Source of the DNA: Bacteroides sp.
Lineage (GTDB): Bacteria > Bacteroidota > Bacteroidia > Bacteroidales > Muribaculaceae
Length of the DNA: 64,000 bases
Direction: 5' to 3'
Assembly: GCA_014802015.1 (NCBI GenBank)
Contig: JAAVDB010000017.1
Span: forward strand, 130,654-194,653
Shown: in pieces, positions 34,537 through 43,634 of the stretch
Position numbering within the stretch: position 1 is the stretch's first letter
Layout: every line of letters starts with the position of its first letter
Notes under the pieces: model-generated
What the model was told of the DNA's origin: nothing
Databases searched by the model: none
What the model saw: only the letters and a program-made list of their open reading frames with translations
Program-made: the position numbers and the translations under genes

Positions 34537-35922
34537 ATGAAAAAAACAGTCCTGTTATTGGCCATGTTATCCGGTGTGTACACAGGTGTGCATTCCGAGA
34601 TAAAACTACCCGCTGTAATTTCCGATAATATGGTGCTTCAGCAGCAGTCTGACGTCAGACTGTGGGGTACGGCACGCCCGGACAGCAAGGTCACCGTCAC
34701 CCCGTCATGGGACAGCAAGGCGTACTCTATCACCGCCGGCAAGGATGGTGACTGGTCGGTCAACGTCGCCACACCACAGGCCGGAGGACCATACTCCGTC
34801 ACCATCAGCGACGGCGACGCACTCACCATCAATAACGTCATGATCGGCGAGGTGTGGGTGTGCTCGGGCCAGTCCAATATGGATATGCGCATGAGCGGAC
34901 GTTACGGCGACCCCGTGCTCGAATCGATGGATGCGATCATCACTTCCACCAATCCTGACATCCGCATGTTTACCGTGGGGGCCAAAATGACCGGCGAGCC
35001 TCTTGACGATTGCTCGGGTAAATGGGAGGAGGCATCCCCCGCCACAGTGCCGGAATTTTCTGCCACAGCCTATTTCTTCGCACGCAAACTCAACGAGGCG
35101 CTTCACATCCCGGTCGGCATCATCCACACCAGCTATGGAGGCTCGCGTGTCGAGGCATGGATGAGCGGCGAGGCCGTAGCACCCTATCGCGATATGCCTG
35201 AGGTGCAGAACGCCTGCATCCTCTACAACGGCATGATGAATCCCATCGTCGGTTACGGCATCAGAGGATTCCTGTGGTATCAGGGTGAGGCCAATATGGA
35301 TTACCCCGACCTTTACACCCGTCTGTTTCCAGCCATGGTCAAGGATTACCGCAACCGCTGGGGTGTCGGCGAATTTCCTTTCCTCTACGCACAGATCGCC
35401 CCTTTCAACTATAATAAGGGAGAAGGCAAGGGCAAAAATTCGGCCTATCTTCGCGAGGCTCAGGTAATGTGTCTCGACTCGATACCCAACTCAGGTATGA
35501 TATGCCTGATTGATGCAGGATATCCCAATACCATTCACCCGATGGACAAGAAAACGGTCGGAAACCGCTTTGCTTATCTCGCAGTAGGAAAAGTCTACGG
35601 TAACGACGGACTCCTCGTGTCAGGCCCGCTCTTTAAGTCAACCGAGACCTCGGGCAACGAGATGACCGTACACTTCGACAACGTAGGTAAGGGTCTAACG
35701 ACAATGCGTCAGCCCCTCGATGGATTTGAGGTGGCAGGCGAGGACAAAGTGTTCCATCCGGCCAAAGCACGCTTCGGTAAGGACATGCAGACAATTATCG
35801 TATCATCGCCCGAAGTAACCGCACCGGTAGCCGTGCGTTACGCCTTCAAGGACTATGTCAAGGGTTGCCTCTACAATCAGGCCGGCCTCCCCGCCTCATC
35901 ATTCCGCAGCGACAACTGGTAA
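34537..35922 (+). CDS. Sialate O-acetylesterase-like enzyme 2, secreted
   Basis: 461 residues, signal peptide about 1-20 (ending GVHSE). Same architecture as the first esterase: IKLPAVISDNMVLQQQSDVRLWGTA, nucleophile in EVWVCSGQSNMDM, GGSRVEAWMS, FLWYQGEANMDYP, catalytic His in NTIHPMDKK. It lacks part of the insert present in the first copy and clearly differs in sequence, so the two probably act on different acetylated positions. Last gene of the locus, closed by a strong terminator. Confidence 0.85.
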   Translation: MKKTVLLLAMLSGVYTGVHSEIKLPAVISDNMVLQQQSDVRLWGTARPDSKVTVTPSWDSKAYSITAGKDGDWSVNVATPQAGGPYSVTISDGDALTINNVMIGEVWVCSGQSNMDMRMSGRYGDPVLESMDAIITSTNPDIRMFTVGAKMTGEPLDDCSGKWEEASPATVPEFSATAYFFARKLNEALHIPVGIIHTSYGGSRVEAWMSGEAVAPYRDMPEVQNACILYNGMMNPIVGYGIRGFLWYQGEANMDYPDLYTRLFPAMVKDYRNRWGVGEFPFLYAQIAPFNYNKGEGKGKNSAYLREAQVMCLDSIPNSGMICLIDAGYPNTIHPMDKKTVGNRFAYLAVGKVYGNDGLLVSGPLFKSTETSGNEMTVHFDNVGKGLTTMRQPLDGFEVAGEDKVFHPAKARFGKDMQTIIVSSPEVTAPVAVRYAFKDYVKGCLYNQAGLPASSFRSDNW

Positions 35923-35938
35923 AGGGATATATTCCGAC

Positions 35939-35989
35939 AAAAAACAGGAGAAAAGCATTATAAAAGCAATGCTTTTCTCCTGTTTTTTA
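35939..35989. terminator. Terminator at the end of the glycan locus
   Basis: Long stem AACAGGAGAAAAGCATT with its complement around a short loop (35943-35987 region), A-run before and T-run after. Also suits the convergent argH. Confidence 0.85.
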
Positions 35990-36009
35990 TGCGCAATTTT
36001 AGCGAGATT

Positions 36010-37302
36010 CTACTTCATCCTTGACGCGATTGAGGCGAATTTATCGGCAATCTCCTTGTTGCAAAGGTTATTGATGCTGCCCACATGCGTGTGATGTACT
36101 TCGCGGACGGGTCGGTAGGTGCCATCCTGAACCTCAAGTCCGACTTTCTTGTACGCCTCACGGAACGGCATCCCCTCAAGCACCAGCCGATTGACCTCCT
36201 CGACTGTAAACAGGTAATCGTAACGCGGATCCTCGACAATATCGCTCTTTATGCGGATGTGCTGAAGCATGAAGTCAGCCATGTCAAGACACTCAATAAG
36301 TTCGGTCGATGCGGGAAAGATTATATCCTTCAACAGCTGTAGGTCGCGGTTATACCCTAACGGGAGATTGGCCGTGAGCAGCGCGATCTCATTCTGAACA
36401 GCCTGTAGACGGTTACACTTGCCGCGCATTATCTCGAACACATCAGGATTCTTCTTATGCGGCATGATCGATGACCCGGTGGTCAGCTCGTCAGGGAACG
36501 ACACGAAACCGAAATTCTGACACATCCACATACACACATCCATCGCCAGATGTCCGAGTGTTGATGCAACTGCACCGATAGCCATTGACACTGCGCGCTC
36601 GGTCTTGCCGCGCGACATCTGAGCGGCCACTACGTTATAATGCAGTGTCCCGAAGTCGAGCAGACGTGTAGTCATCTCGCGGTCCAGCGGGAATGACGAG
36701 CCGTAACCGGCGGCTGACCCGAGCGGATTCTGATTGGCAATGTTATAGGCCGCCACGAGCATCTGCATATCATCGGCAAGAGACTCGGCATACGCACCGA
36801 ACCACAATCCGAACGACGAAGGCATCGCCACCTGAAGATGGGTGTAGCCCGGCATCAGCTTCTCCTTATGCTCCTCGCTGAGTGCGAGCAGTCGATTGAA
36901 CAACCGCTCGACAGCACCGGCTATGTGGCGCAGTTCGTCACGCATGAACAGCTTGAGGTCGACCAGCACCTGATCATTGCGCGAACGGCCCGAATGTATC
37001 TTCTTGCCTATGTCGCCGAGCTTGGCGGTAAGCATGAACTCGACCTGCGAGTGCACATCCTCCACACCCTCCTCGATGACAAACTCACCGCGCTCTATGA
37101 CCTCGGCAATCTCGCCGAGCGCCTTGAGCAGCACTTCGAGTTCGTCCGACTCAAGAAGTCCGATACTCTCAAGCATACGTATATGCGCCATCGAGCCCTG
37201 CACGTCATAGCGGGCCAGACGCAGGTCCAGGTCACGGTCCTTTCCGACAGTGAACTGTTCTATCATCTTATCAGGCTCAAAGCCCTTGCTCCAAAGTTTC
37301 AT
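36010..37302 (-). CDS. argH: Argininosuccinate lyase
   Basis: 430 residues of the fumarase/aspartase superfamily. The signature loop GSSIMPHKKNPD is at about residue 272, with the earlier HSGRSRNDQV block (about 103) and TMHLQ-type GYTHLQVAMP. It splits argininosuccinate into arginine and fumarate, the final step of arginine synthesis. Last gene of the minus-strand arginine operon, 22 bp after argE. Somewhat shorter than the 460-residue E. coli enzyme but without missing motifs. Confidence 0.94.
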   Translation of the reverse strand: MKLWSKGFEPDKMIEQFTVGKDRDLDLRLARYDVQGSMAHIRMLESIGLLESDELEVLLKALGEIAEVIERGEFVIEEGVEDVHSQVEFMLTAKLGDIGKKIHSGRSRNDQVLVDLKLFMRDELRHIAGAVERLFNRLLALSEEHKEKLMPGYTHLQVAMPSSFGLWFGAYAESLADDMQMLVAAYNIANQNPLGSAAGYGSSFPLDREMTTRLLDFGTLHYNVVAAQMSRGKTERAVSMAIGAVASTLGHLAMDVCMWMCQNFGFVSFPDELTTGSSIMPHKKNPDVFEIMRGKCNRLQAVQNEIALLTANLPLGYNRDLQLLKDIIFPASTELIECLDMADFMLQHIRIKSDIVEDPRYDYLFTVEEVNRLVLEGMPFREAYKKVGLEVQDGTYRPVREVHHTHVGSINNLCNKEIADKFASIASRMK

Positions 37303-37324
37303 TATATAATCGGTATATCGGTTC

Positions 37325-38392
37325 TTATAATTTCAGATTCAAAAGCATGCGTCGGTACATGTCGATAGCCTCCTCTATCTCAGACAGACACACATATTCA
37401 TCCGCCGAGTGGCTGCGGGATGACTGTCCGGGACCTATTTTCAGCGACGGGAAGTCATACATCAGTGACATGTCGCTGGTGGTTGGTGACACGAATGTCC
37501 TGCCTCCCAATTCTGTCGCCGCTTTTACAAGAGGATGCGAAGTGTCAATCACCGAAGCACGCACACGCGTAGAGCGCGGTGTCAGAGTCGACCATCGCAC
37601 CTGTGCACGCAACAGTTCCACCACCTCTTCATTGGTATACGCGTCTGTAGTGCGTATATCCACGACCCACTTACACACGTCGGGTATAGCGTTGTGCTGC
37701 CAACCGGCATCTATCTGAGTGACATTGAGCGTCACGGGGCCGAGCACCTGCGATGTAAGCGGAAATACGTACGAGCGCAGACGGTCAATATCCTCCATCG
37801 CACGATAGATGGCATTTATGCCCTCCCCTCGCGCGGCATGACCTGTCACACCCTCGGTTACACAGTCGAGCACGACAAGACCGCGCTCGGCCACCGCGGG
37901 TTGCATACCTGTCGGCTCGCCTACTATCGCACAATCGACAGTGATACCTTCCTCCGCGAGCATCGGGAGAAACGCACGCATTCCCCCTTCGCCACCTACC
38001 TCCTCCTCGGCTGTAATAGCTAACAGCAGATTGTACGGTAGTTTTGCGGCACGAAGGTCAAGGAAAGTGCGTATCAGCGACACCACAGATGCCCCGGCAT
38101 CATTACTGCCGAGTCCGTAAAGCCTGCCGTTCTCGACGGTCGGTGCATACGGGTCGCGTGTGTAACTCGAAGCCGGACGCACAGTGTCGTGGTGAGAGTT
38201 CAGCATCAGCGTAGGACGATGCGGGTCAAAGCCCTCGCTTACAGTCCATACATTGTTGCCGATTCTTCGTGGCGATGCTCCGGCCACGGCGAGATAATCG
38301 TATATCAGCGTCGCGGTGTCCCCCTCCTGTCGCGACAGCGAGGGAGTAGCCACCATGCGGCTCAACAGTTCTATTTCGGCCTCGATTGACAT
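37325..38392 (-). CDS. argE: M20 deacylase of the arginine pathway (ArgE-type)
   Basis: 355 residues. M20 zinc ligands and catalytic residues: LNSHHDTV (His, Asp), GSNDAGAS (bridging Asp), AEEEVGGEGG (general base and metal Glu), and SRSHSADEY near the C-terminus (His). A dimerisation insert lies at about 170-280. It removes the acyl group from the citrulline or ornithine intermediate. Because the operon carries a succinylornithine-type transcarbamylase, the substrate is probably N-succinylcitrulline, as described for Bacteroides; that part is inference. Between argB and argH. Confidence 0.88.
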   Translation of the reverse strand: MSIEAEIELLSRMVATPSLSRQEGDTATLIYDYLAVAGASPRRIGNNVWTVSEGFDPHRPTLMLNSHHDTVRPASSYTRDPYAPTVENGRLYGLGSNDAGASVVSLIRTFLDLRAAKLPYNLLLAITAEEEVGGEGGMRAFLPMLAEEGITVDCAIVGEPTGMQPAVAERGLVVLDCVTEGVTGHAARGEGINAIYRAMEDIDRLRSYVFPLTSQVLGPVTLNVTQIDAGWQHNAIPDVCKWVVDIRTTDAYTNEEVVELLRAQVRWSTLTPRSTRVRASVIDTSHPLVKAATELGGRTFVSPTTSDMSLMYDFPSLKIGPGQSSRSHSADEYVCLSEIEEAIDMYRRMLLNLKL

Positions 38393-38408
38393 CTTGGAGG
38401 GTGTTTAA

Positions 38409-39188
38409 TCAGTTTTTGAGGACTGTGCCTACATCCGTCAGCAGGTTAGCGGCATGCTTGATGATGACACTGCGCACACCTGCATCGATGGCGCGGAACG
38501 AATTGTCCAGTTTCGGTATCATACCCTTGTTCACGACACCGCTCTGACGCAGTGAAGCGTATGTGTCGGGCGTGATCAGAGGTATGAGCGAATCGCTACG
38601 TTCGATGTCCTCCATGACCCCTGGCTGTTCAAAACAGTATATCAGATCGGTCGGTGCAAGACGCGACGCACCTATGGCCACCGATGATGCGATAGTGTCG
38701 GCATTGCAGTTGAGCAGCGTGCCGGCTCCGTCATGCGTGATGGCGCAGAATACCGGTACGAATCCTGCATCGAGCAACGATCCGAGCAGATGAGTGTTCA
38801 CCCCCTCGGGAGCGATGTCACCTACATATCCGTAATCGATCGGAGCGGCGGGACGGCGTGTGGCCCTGATAGCATTACCGTCCGCTCCACTCAGGCCTAT
38901 AGCGTTACAGCCTGCGGCCTGAAGCATCGATACGATACGCTTGTTGACAAGTCCGGCATAGACCATAGTCACCACATCGAGCGTCTCGCGCGAAGTCACA
39001 CGACGCCCCTCTATCATAGTGGTCGGAATCTCAAGACGCGAACTGAGTCGCGTAGCCTCCTTGCCTCCGCCGTGCACGAGAATCTTACGTCCCGGCATGG
39101 CCGCGAAGTCGCTGACAAACCGGGCGAGTGCCTCGGGATTGTCTACGATATTACCGCCGATTTTTATTACCTTTATCTGTTCTGACAT
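38409..39188 (-). CDS. argB: N-acylglutamate kinase (acetylglutamate kinase)
   Basis: 259 residues of the amino-acid kinase family. N-terminal VIKIGGNIVD (phosphate loop), ILVHGGGKEATRLS (glycine-rich nucleotide/substrate loop), LLNCNADTIASSVAIG and NKGMIPKLDNSFRAI (catalytic lysine). It phosphorylates the gamma-carboxyl of N-acylglutamate. Shorter than arginine-feedback-sensitive hexameric forms with an N-terminal extension, so probably the simple dimer type. It lies 6 bp downstream of argF'. Confidence 0.93.
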   Translation of the reverse strand: MSEQIKVIKIGGNIVDNPEALARFVSDFAAMPGRKILVHGGGKEATRLSSRLEIPTTMIEGRRVTSRETLDVVTMVYAGLVNKRIVSMLQAAGCNAIGLSGADGNAIRATRRPAAPIDYGYVGDIAPEGVNTHLLGSLLDAGFVPVFCAITHDGAGTLLNCNADTIASSVAIGASRLAPTDLIYCFEQPGVMEDIERSDSLIPLITPDTYASLRQSGVVNKGMIPKLDNSFRAIDAGVRSVIIKHAANLLTDVGTVLKN

Positions 39189-39194
39189 AGCCGG

Positions 39195-40151
39195 TCAACG
39201 AATGCTTTCGAGAAGACGTTTCAGCACCACCTGAGCCGAAATCTCACGGTTGGCAGCCTCGGGAATCACTATCGAGCGCTCTGACTCAATGACATCGTCG
39301 GTCACGATCATATTGCGGCGTACGGGCAGACAGTGCATGAAATAAGCATTGTCGGTAAGCGCCATCTTGGCCGCATCGACGGTCCAGTCACGGTCGGTCG
39401 ACAACACCTTGCCGTAATTGGGATCAGCGTATGCCGACCAGTTCTTGGCATAGACAAAATCAGCACCCTCAAGGGCCTTGCGCTGGTCATACTCAACGCG
39501 TGCGTTACCTACAAACTCCGGAGCGAGTTCGTAACCCTCGGGATGGGTGATGACAAAGTCATAGTCCGTGGCGTTCATCCACTCGGCAAACGAGTTGGGC
39601 ACAGCCTGCGGGAGCGCGCGGGGGTGAGGCGCCCATGTCATCACCACCTTGGGGCGCTCCTTGGTCTTGTACTCCTCGATGGTGATGAGGTCGGCAAAAC
39701 TCTGGAGCGGGTGACGCGTAGCGGCCTCCATCGAGAAGACGGGACGGCCGGAGTATTTGATGAACTGGTTTATCACTCTCTCCTCATAGTCCTCGGCCTT
39801 ATCTTTCAGTCCGGCAAACGAACGTACACCGATAATGTCGCAGTACGATCCCATGACGGGTATGGCCTCAAGCAGATGCTCGGCCTTGTCGCCGTCCATG
39901 ACCACACCGCGTTCGGTCTCCAGTTTCCAAGCGCCCTGATTGACATCGAGCACCATCACGTTCATGCCGAGATTCATAGCAGCCTTCTGTGTGCTCAGAC
40001 GGGTGCGGAGCGACGAGTTGAAGAATATCATCAACAGAGTCTTGTTGCGGCCGAGATCGGTATATCCGAAACGGTTGGCCTTGACCTCAAGCGCCTCCCT
40101 GACGGCGAGATCGAGCGGGCCTATATCTTTTACAGTTGTGAAATTAGTCAT
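39195..40151 (-). CDS. argF': N-succinylornithine carbamoyltransferase type (ArgF')
   Basis: 318 residues. Carbamoyl-phosphate loop in NSSLRTRLSTQKAA (usual STRTR replaced by SLRTR, as in the acylornithine-specific group), LLEAIPVMGSYCDIIGVR, and the ornithine-side loop FMHCLPVRRN. The proline in EAIPVMG is the feature associated with succinylornithine use in Bacteroides fragilis; Xanthomonas-type acetylornithine enzymes have glutamate nearby. It makes N-succinylcitrulline, so the cell depends on acylated intermediates beyond ornithine. Second name: acetylornithine carbamoyltransferase in automatic annotations. Confidence 0.85.
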   Translation of the reverse strand: MTNFTTVKDIGPLDLAVREALEVKANRFGYTDLGRNKTLLMIFFNSSLRTRLSTQKAAMNLGMNVMVLDVNQGAWKLETERGVVMDGDKAEHLLEAIPVMGSYCDIIGVRSFAGLKDKAEDYEERVINQFIKYSGRPVFSMEAATRHPLQSFADLITIEEYKTKERPKVVMTWAPHPRALPQAVPNSFAEWMNATDYDFVITHPEGYELAPEFVGNARVEYDQRKALEGADFVYAKNWSAYADPNYGKVLSTDRDWTVDAAKMALTDNAYFMHCLPVRRNMIVTDDVIESERSIVIPEAANREISAQVVLKRLLESIR

Positions 40152-40171
40152 TAGTCCTTAGTCAAAAATCG

Positions 40172-41314
40172 TTAGACGGTTTTAAGCAGCTGTTCGAAAT
40201 TTTCGAGGAATACATCAGCCTGCTCCTTAGTGATGCCGAGGGCCGGGAGCAGACGCACAGTGTGCTCACCTGCACCGCCGGTAAATATCTTCTTGTCAAA
40301 CAGCAGACGCTTACGCAGGTCCGAGGCCGAGCCCTTGATCTCGATGCCTATCATCAGACCACGGCCACGCACCTCAACAATCTCGTCACAGCGTCCGGCA
40401 ATATCGTTGAGCCGTTCGAGGAGATAATTACCGACCTCGGCGGCATTAGCGACAAGCTGCTCGTCAGCCATCACATCAAGCACGGCGATAGCTGCCGCAC
40501 AGGCCAGATGATTGCCTCCGAACGTGGTGCCGAGCATACCCTTCTTTGCCTCGATGGACGGAGCGATGAGCACGGCTCCCATAGGGAAACCGTTGGCAAT
40601 GCCTTTGGCGCATGTGACGATGTCGGCGCGTACACCGGCATGCTGATGAGCGAAGAATCGGCCCGTGCGTCCGTAGCCTGACTGTATCTCATCAAGTATC
40701 AGTAATGTACCTGTAGCGTCACAGGCCTCACGGAGCTGACGAAGAAACTCGTCATCAACCATGCGTATTCCGGCCACGCCCTGAATGCCTTCGATGATCA
40801 CACCGGCAAACTCGCCTGTAGCAAGATATTTCTTAACGGCCTCGATGTCACCGAGCGGAGCGAACACGACATTATCCGTAGCGTTGAACGGAGCCTGTAT
40901 CTTAGGATTGTCCGTAACGGCGACTGCGCCGGAAGTACGTCCGTGGAAAGCCCGGTCAAATGCAAGAATCCTGCTGCGTCCTGTGGTGAACGATGCCAGC
41001 TTCATCGCATTCTCATTTGCCTCGGCTCCCGAGTTGCAGAGAAACAGCGCATAGTCATCATAACCGCTCTGCCGGCCCAGTTTCTCAGCCAGCGTTTCCT
41101 GAAGTCCGTTTTTTACCGAGTTGGAGTAAAATCCGAGTCGGGCCACCTGGTCACTGACAGCCTTGACATAACGCGGATGAGCATGTCCGATAGAGATGAC
41201 GGCATGACCGCCGTAAAGGTCGAGATAACGGGTGCCGTCGGCCGTGAATACATACGAGCCCTCTCCTCTGACCGGCTCTATATCATATAGTGAATATACG
41301 TCAAACAGATTCAT
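40172..41314 (-). CDS. argD: N-acylornithine aminotransferase
   Basis: 380 residues from the ATG at 41314 (a TTG at 41320 is less likely). Class III pyridoxal-phosphate aminotransferase: YLDLYGGHAVISIGHAHP at the start, LCNSGAEANENAMK, ILDEIQSGYGRTGRFFAHQ, and the PLP lysine in VTCAKGIANGFPMG; GTTFGGNHLACAAA follows. It converts N-acylglutamate semialdehyde to N-acylornithine with glutamate as donor. Between argC and argF' in the operon. Confidence 0.93.
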   Translation of the reverse strand: MNLFDVYSLYDIEPVRGEGSYVFTADGTRYLDLYGGHAVISIGHAHPRYVKAVSDQVARLGFYSNSVKNGLQETLAEKLGRQSGYDDYALFLCNSGAEANENAMKLASFTTGRSRILAFDRAFHGRTSGAVAVTDNPKIQAPFNATDNVVFAPLGDIEAVKKYLATGEFAGVIIEGIQGVAGIRMVDDEFLRQLREACDATGTLLILDEIQSGYGRTGRFFAHQHAGVRADIVTCAKGIANGFPMGAVLIAPSIEAKKGMLGTTFGGNHLACAAAIAVLDVMADEQLVANAAEVGNYLLERLNDIAGRCDEIVEVRGRGLMIGIEIKGSASDLRKRLLFDKKIFTGGAGEHTVRLLPALGITKEQADVFLENFEQLLKTV

Positions 41315-41328
41315 AATCAATTTATTCT

Positions 41329-42300
41329 TTAAAACGCCGACGGTTTGAGCGCGAGACCTGTCCGTTCGGGCAGACCGAACATCAGGTTCATATTCTGCAC
41401 GGCCTGACCCGAAGCGCCTTTGAGCAGATTGTCGATAGCGCTAAGTATCAACAGCTTGTCACCGTGCTTTTCGAGCGAGATAACACACTTGTTAGTGTTT
41501 ACCACCTGCTTGAGGTCAACAGGCCGGTCGGACACATGTGTGAACTCGGCATCAGCGTAAAAATCCTTATATAGCTTTACAGCCTCATCCTGAGTGAGCG
41601 ATGTGGTAATATCAGCCATGACAAATATGCCGCGTGCGAAGTCACCCCGCACCGGGATAAAACTTATGTCAGGCACCTTGCCGCCCTGCAGGCCCGAGAG
41701 GGTCTGCTTTATCTCCTTGAGATGCTGGTGCTCGAATGCCTTGTAGACCGACATATTATTGTTGCGCCATGAGAAATGGGTCGTGCTGCCCGGCTTGACA
41801 CCTGCACCGGTCGAGCCGGTAATGCCTGTGACATGCACCTCGCCGTCGAGCAGCCCTGCGGCCGCAAGCGGAGCGAGAGCGAGCTGTATGGCTGTGGCGA
41901 AGCATCCGGGATTGGCAAGACGGTCACATGCCCTGACGGCATCGCGTTTCACCTCGGGGAGTCCGTAGACATAACCATCCGACTCGTCGCGGTAATCCTG
42001 AGCGAGATCCACGACTTTGAGACCTGCGGGCATAACGTTCTCCTCCCAGAACTTGCGGCTGAAGCCGTGTCCCTGACATAGGAAGAGTACGTCGCACGAC
42101 GCGAGATCATACTTGTCGGCAAACGTCAGATCGGTCTCGCCGATAAGCCCCTCGTGCACGTCGGTGACGGGAGCCCCGGCATTGCTCGTCGAGTGGACGA
42201 ACGCCACCTCGACCTGCGGATGATTGATGAGCAGACGCAGCAGCTCACCGGCCGTGTAGCCGGCACCACCTATGATTCCGGCCTTAATCTTCGTTGCCAT
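41329..42300 (-). CDS. argC: N-acyl-gamma-glutamyl-phosphate reductase, operon copy
   Basis: 323 residues, identical in length to the copy at 18500-19471. GIIGGAGYTAGELLRLL (NADP loop), catalytic cysteine in RLANPGCFAT, STTHFSWRNNNMS and PVRGDFARGIFV. It reduces N-acylglutamyl phosphate. Its start overlaps the end of argG by 17 bp. As the member of the complete arginine operon, it is the main arginine-pathway enzyme; the gltX-linked paralog is the odd one. Confidence 0.93.
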   Translation of the reverse strand: MATKIKAGIIGGAGYTAGELLRLLINHPQVEVAFVHSTSNAGAPVTDVHEGLIGETDLTFADKYDLASCDVLFLCQGHGFSRKFWEENVMPAGLKVVDLAQDYRDESDGYVYGLPEVKRDAVRACDRLANPGCFATAIQLALAPLAAAGLLDGEVHVTGITGSTGAGVKPGSTTHFSWRNNNMSVYKAFEHQHLKEIKQTLSGLQGGKVPDISFIPVRGDFARGIFVMADITTSLTQDEAVKLYKDFYADAEFTHVSDRPVDLKQVVNTNKCVISLEKHGDKLLILSAIDNLLKGASGQAVQNMNLMFGLPERTGLALKPSAF

Positions 42301-43489
42301 TACGCTTCTGCACGTTATGATATATCTTCATCTGGTTGCCGAGTATCTTGGTGAATCCCTTGACATCGTCAGCGCTCCAAGCCTTATTGACCTCACCGTA
42401 TTCGCCGAAATCGGTCTTCATAAGATCATACGGAGAGTCTACGCCTACCAGTGTATAACCGAGCGGACGGAGAGTAATCTCGACAGTACCTGTCACGTTG
42501 CGCTGAGAGTTCTCAAGGAATTTCTCCATGTCGCGCATCACGGGTTCGAGATACTGTGACTCGTGGAGGAACATACCGTACCATGTGCCGATCTGATCCT
42601 TCCAATACTGCTGCCACTTGGTGAGAGTATGTTTCTCAAGCATCTTGTGAGCCGCGATAATAAGGATCGGGCCGGCAGCCTCAAATCCCACACGACCCTT
42701 GATGCCGATGATCGTGTCGCCGATGTGCATGTCACGACCGATGCCGTAACGCGAGCCGAGACGCTCCACCTCGCGGATGGCCTCGATACGGTCGGCATAC
42801 TCCTTGCCGTTGACAGCCACTACCTCACCCTTGTCAAAGGTAATAGTCATCTTCTCCTCGCCTTCGGCTGTCACCTGGCTGGGATATGCGCTGTCGGGGA
42901 GAGTCTGATCCGAGCGGAGGGTCTCCTTACCACCGATACTTGTACCCCAGAGGCCCTTGTTGATGGAGTATTCCATCTTCTTGTAGTCAGCCTCGATGCC
43001 ATGCTTGCGCAGGTAGTCGATCTCATACTCACGTGTGAGCGTCATGTCACGTGTGGGGGTAATGATCTCGATCTCGGGAGCGAGGATCTGGAATGTCAGG
43101 TCAAAGCGCACCTGATCATTACCGGCACCGGTCGAGCCGTGAGCCACGGCATCGGCACCGATTTTCTTGGCATACTCGATGATGGCGATAGCCTGGAAAA
43201 TACGCTCGGACGATACCGATATGGGATATGTGCCGTTGCGGAGCACATTGCCGGCTATCATATAGCGTATGCTCTTGTCGTAATAATCGCCTGTCACATC
43301 GAGAGCCGCATGCGAGGCCGCTCCGAGAGCGATAGCACGCTGTTCGATACGTTCAAGTTCCTCAGGGGTGAAACCGCCTGTGTTAGCGATGGCGGTGTGT
43401 ACTTCATAACCCAGATCCTCTGAGAGATACTTTGCTGCAAACGAGGTGTCGAGACCTCCGCTGAAGGCGAGAACTACTTTCTTTTTCAT
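42284..43489 (-). CDS. argG: Argininosuccinate synthase
   Basis: 401 residues. The ATP-binding P-loop is VVLAFSGGLDTSFAAK at the very start, followed by TAIANTGGFTPEE. AHGSTGAGNDQVRFDLTF and SVSSERIFQAIA are also typical. It joins citrulline and aspartate with ATP. The gene overlaps argC by 17 bp. A gap of about 140 bp with hairpins separates it from the upstream GNAT gene, so it may have its own promoter. Confidence 0.94.
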   Translation of the reverse strand: MKKKVVLAFSGGLDTSFAAKYLSEDLGYEVHTAIANTGGFTPEELERIEQRAIALGAASHAALDVTGDYYDKSIRYMIAGNVLRNGTYPISVSSERIFQAIAIIEYAKKIGADAVAHGSTGAGNDQVRFDLTFQILAPEIEIITPTRDMTLTREYEIDYLRKHGIEADYKKMEYSINKGLWGTSIGGKETLRSDQTLPDSAYPSQVTAEGEEKMTITFDKGEVVAVNGKEYADRIEAIREVERLGSRYGIGRDMHIGDTIIGIKGRVGFEAAGPILIIAAHKMLEKHTLTKWQQYWKDQIGTWYGMFLHESQYLEPVMRDMEKFLENSQRNVTGTVEITLRPLGYTLVGVDSPYDLMKTDFGEYGEVNKAWSADDVKGFTKILGNQMKIYHNVQKRNGNED

Positions 43490-43589
43490 TATATGATGGT
43501 ATTACGGATGGGCTGTATACAATCTACCCTATCAGATCGGATACAACTCACCCCGGGTGAGAAATCTAATTGAATTTTAAGAATGTAAA

Positions 43590-43634
43590 AAATATTGACG
43601 GCCGTTAACGGTCAGTCCGGCCGGTGCCGGTCAA
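43590..43634 (-). terminator. Possible terminator or attenuator between GNAT gene and argG
   Basis: Outer arms TTGAC/GTCAA include the GNAT stop codon; the inner palindrome CCGTTAACGG is GC-clamped, and on the minus strand ATATTTTTTAC follows. It may reduce read-through into argG. A separate palindrome CTCACCCCGGGTGAG sits at 43547-43561. Confidence 0.4.

Noticed and set aside
42563..43423. 286-residue frame opposite argG
   Set aside because: Antisense shadow; argG has all catalytic motifs on the other strand.
43547..43561. CTCACCCCGGGTGAG palindrome as an arginine repressor site
   Set aside because: GC-rich and unlike the AT-rich ARG box; left only as a note.
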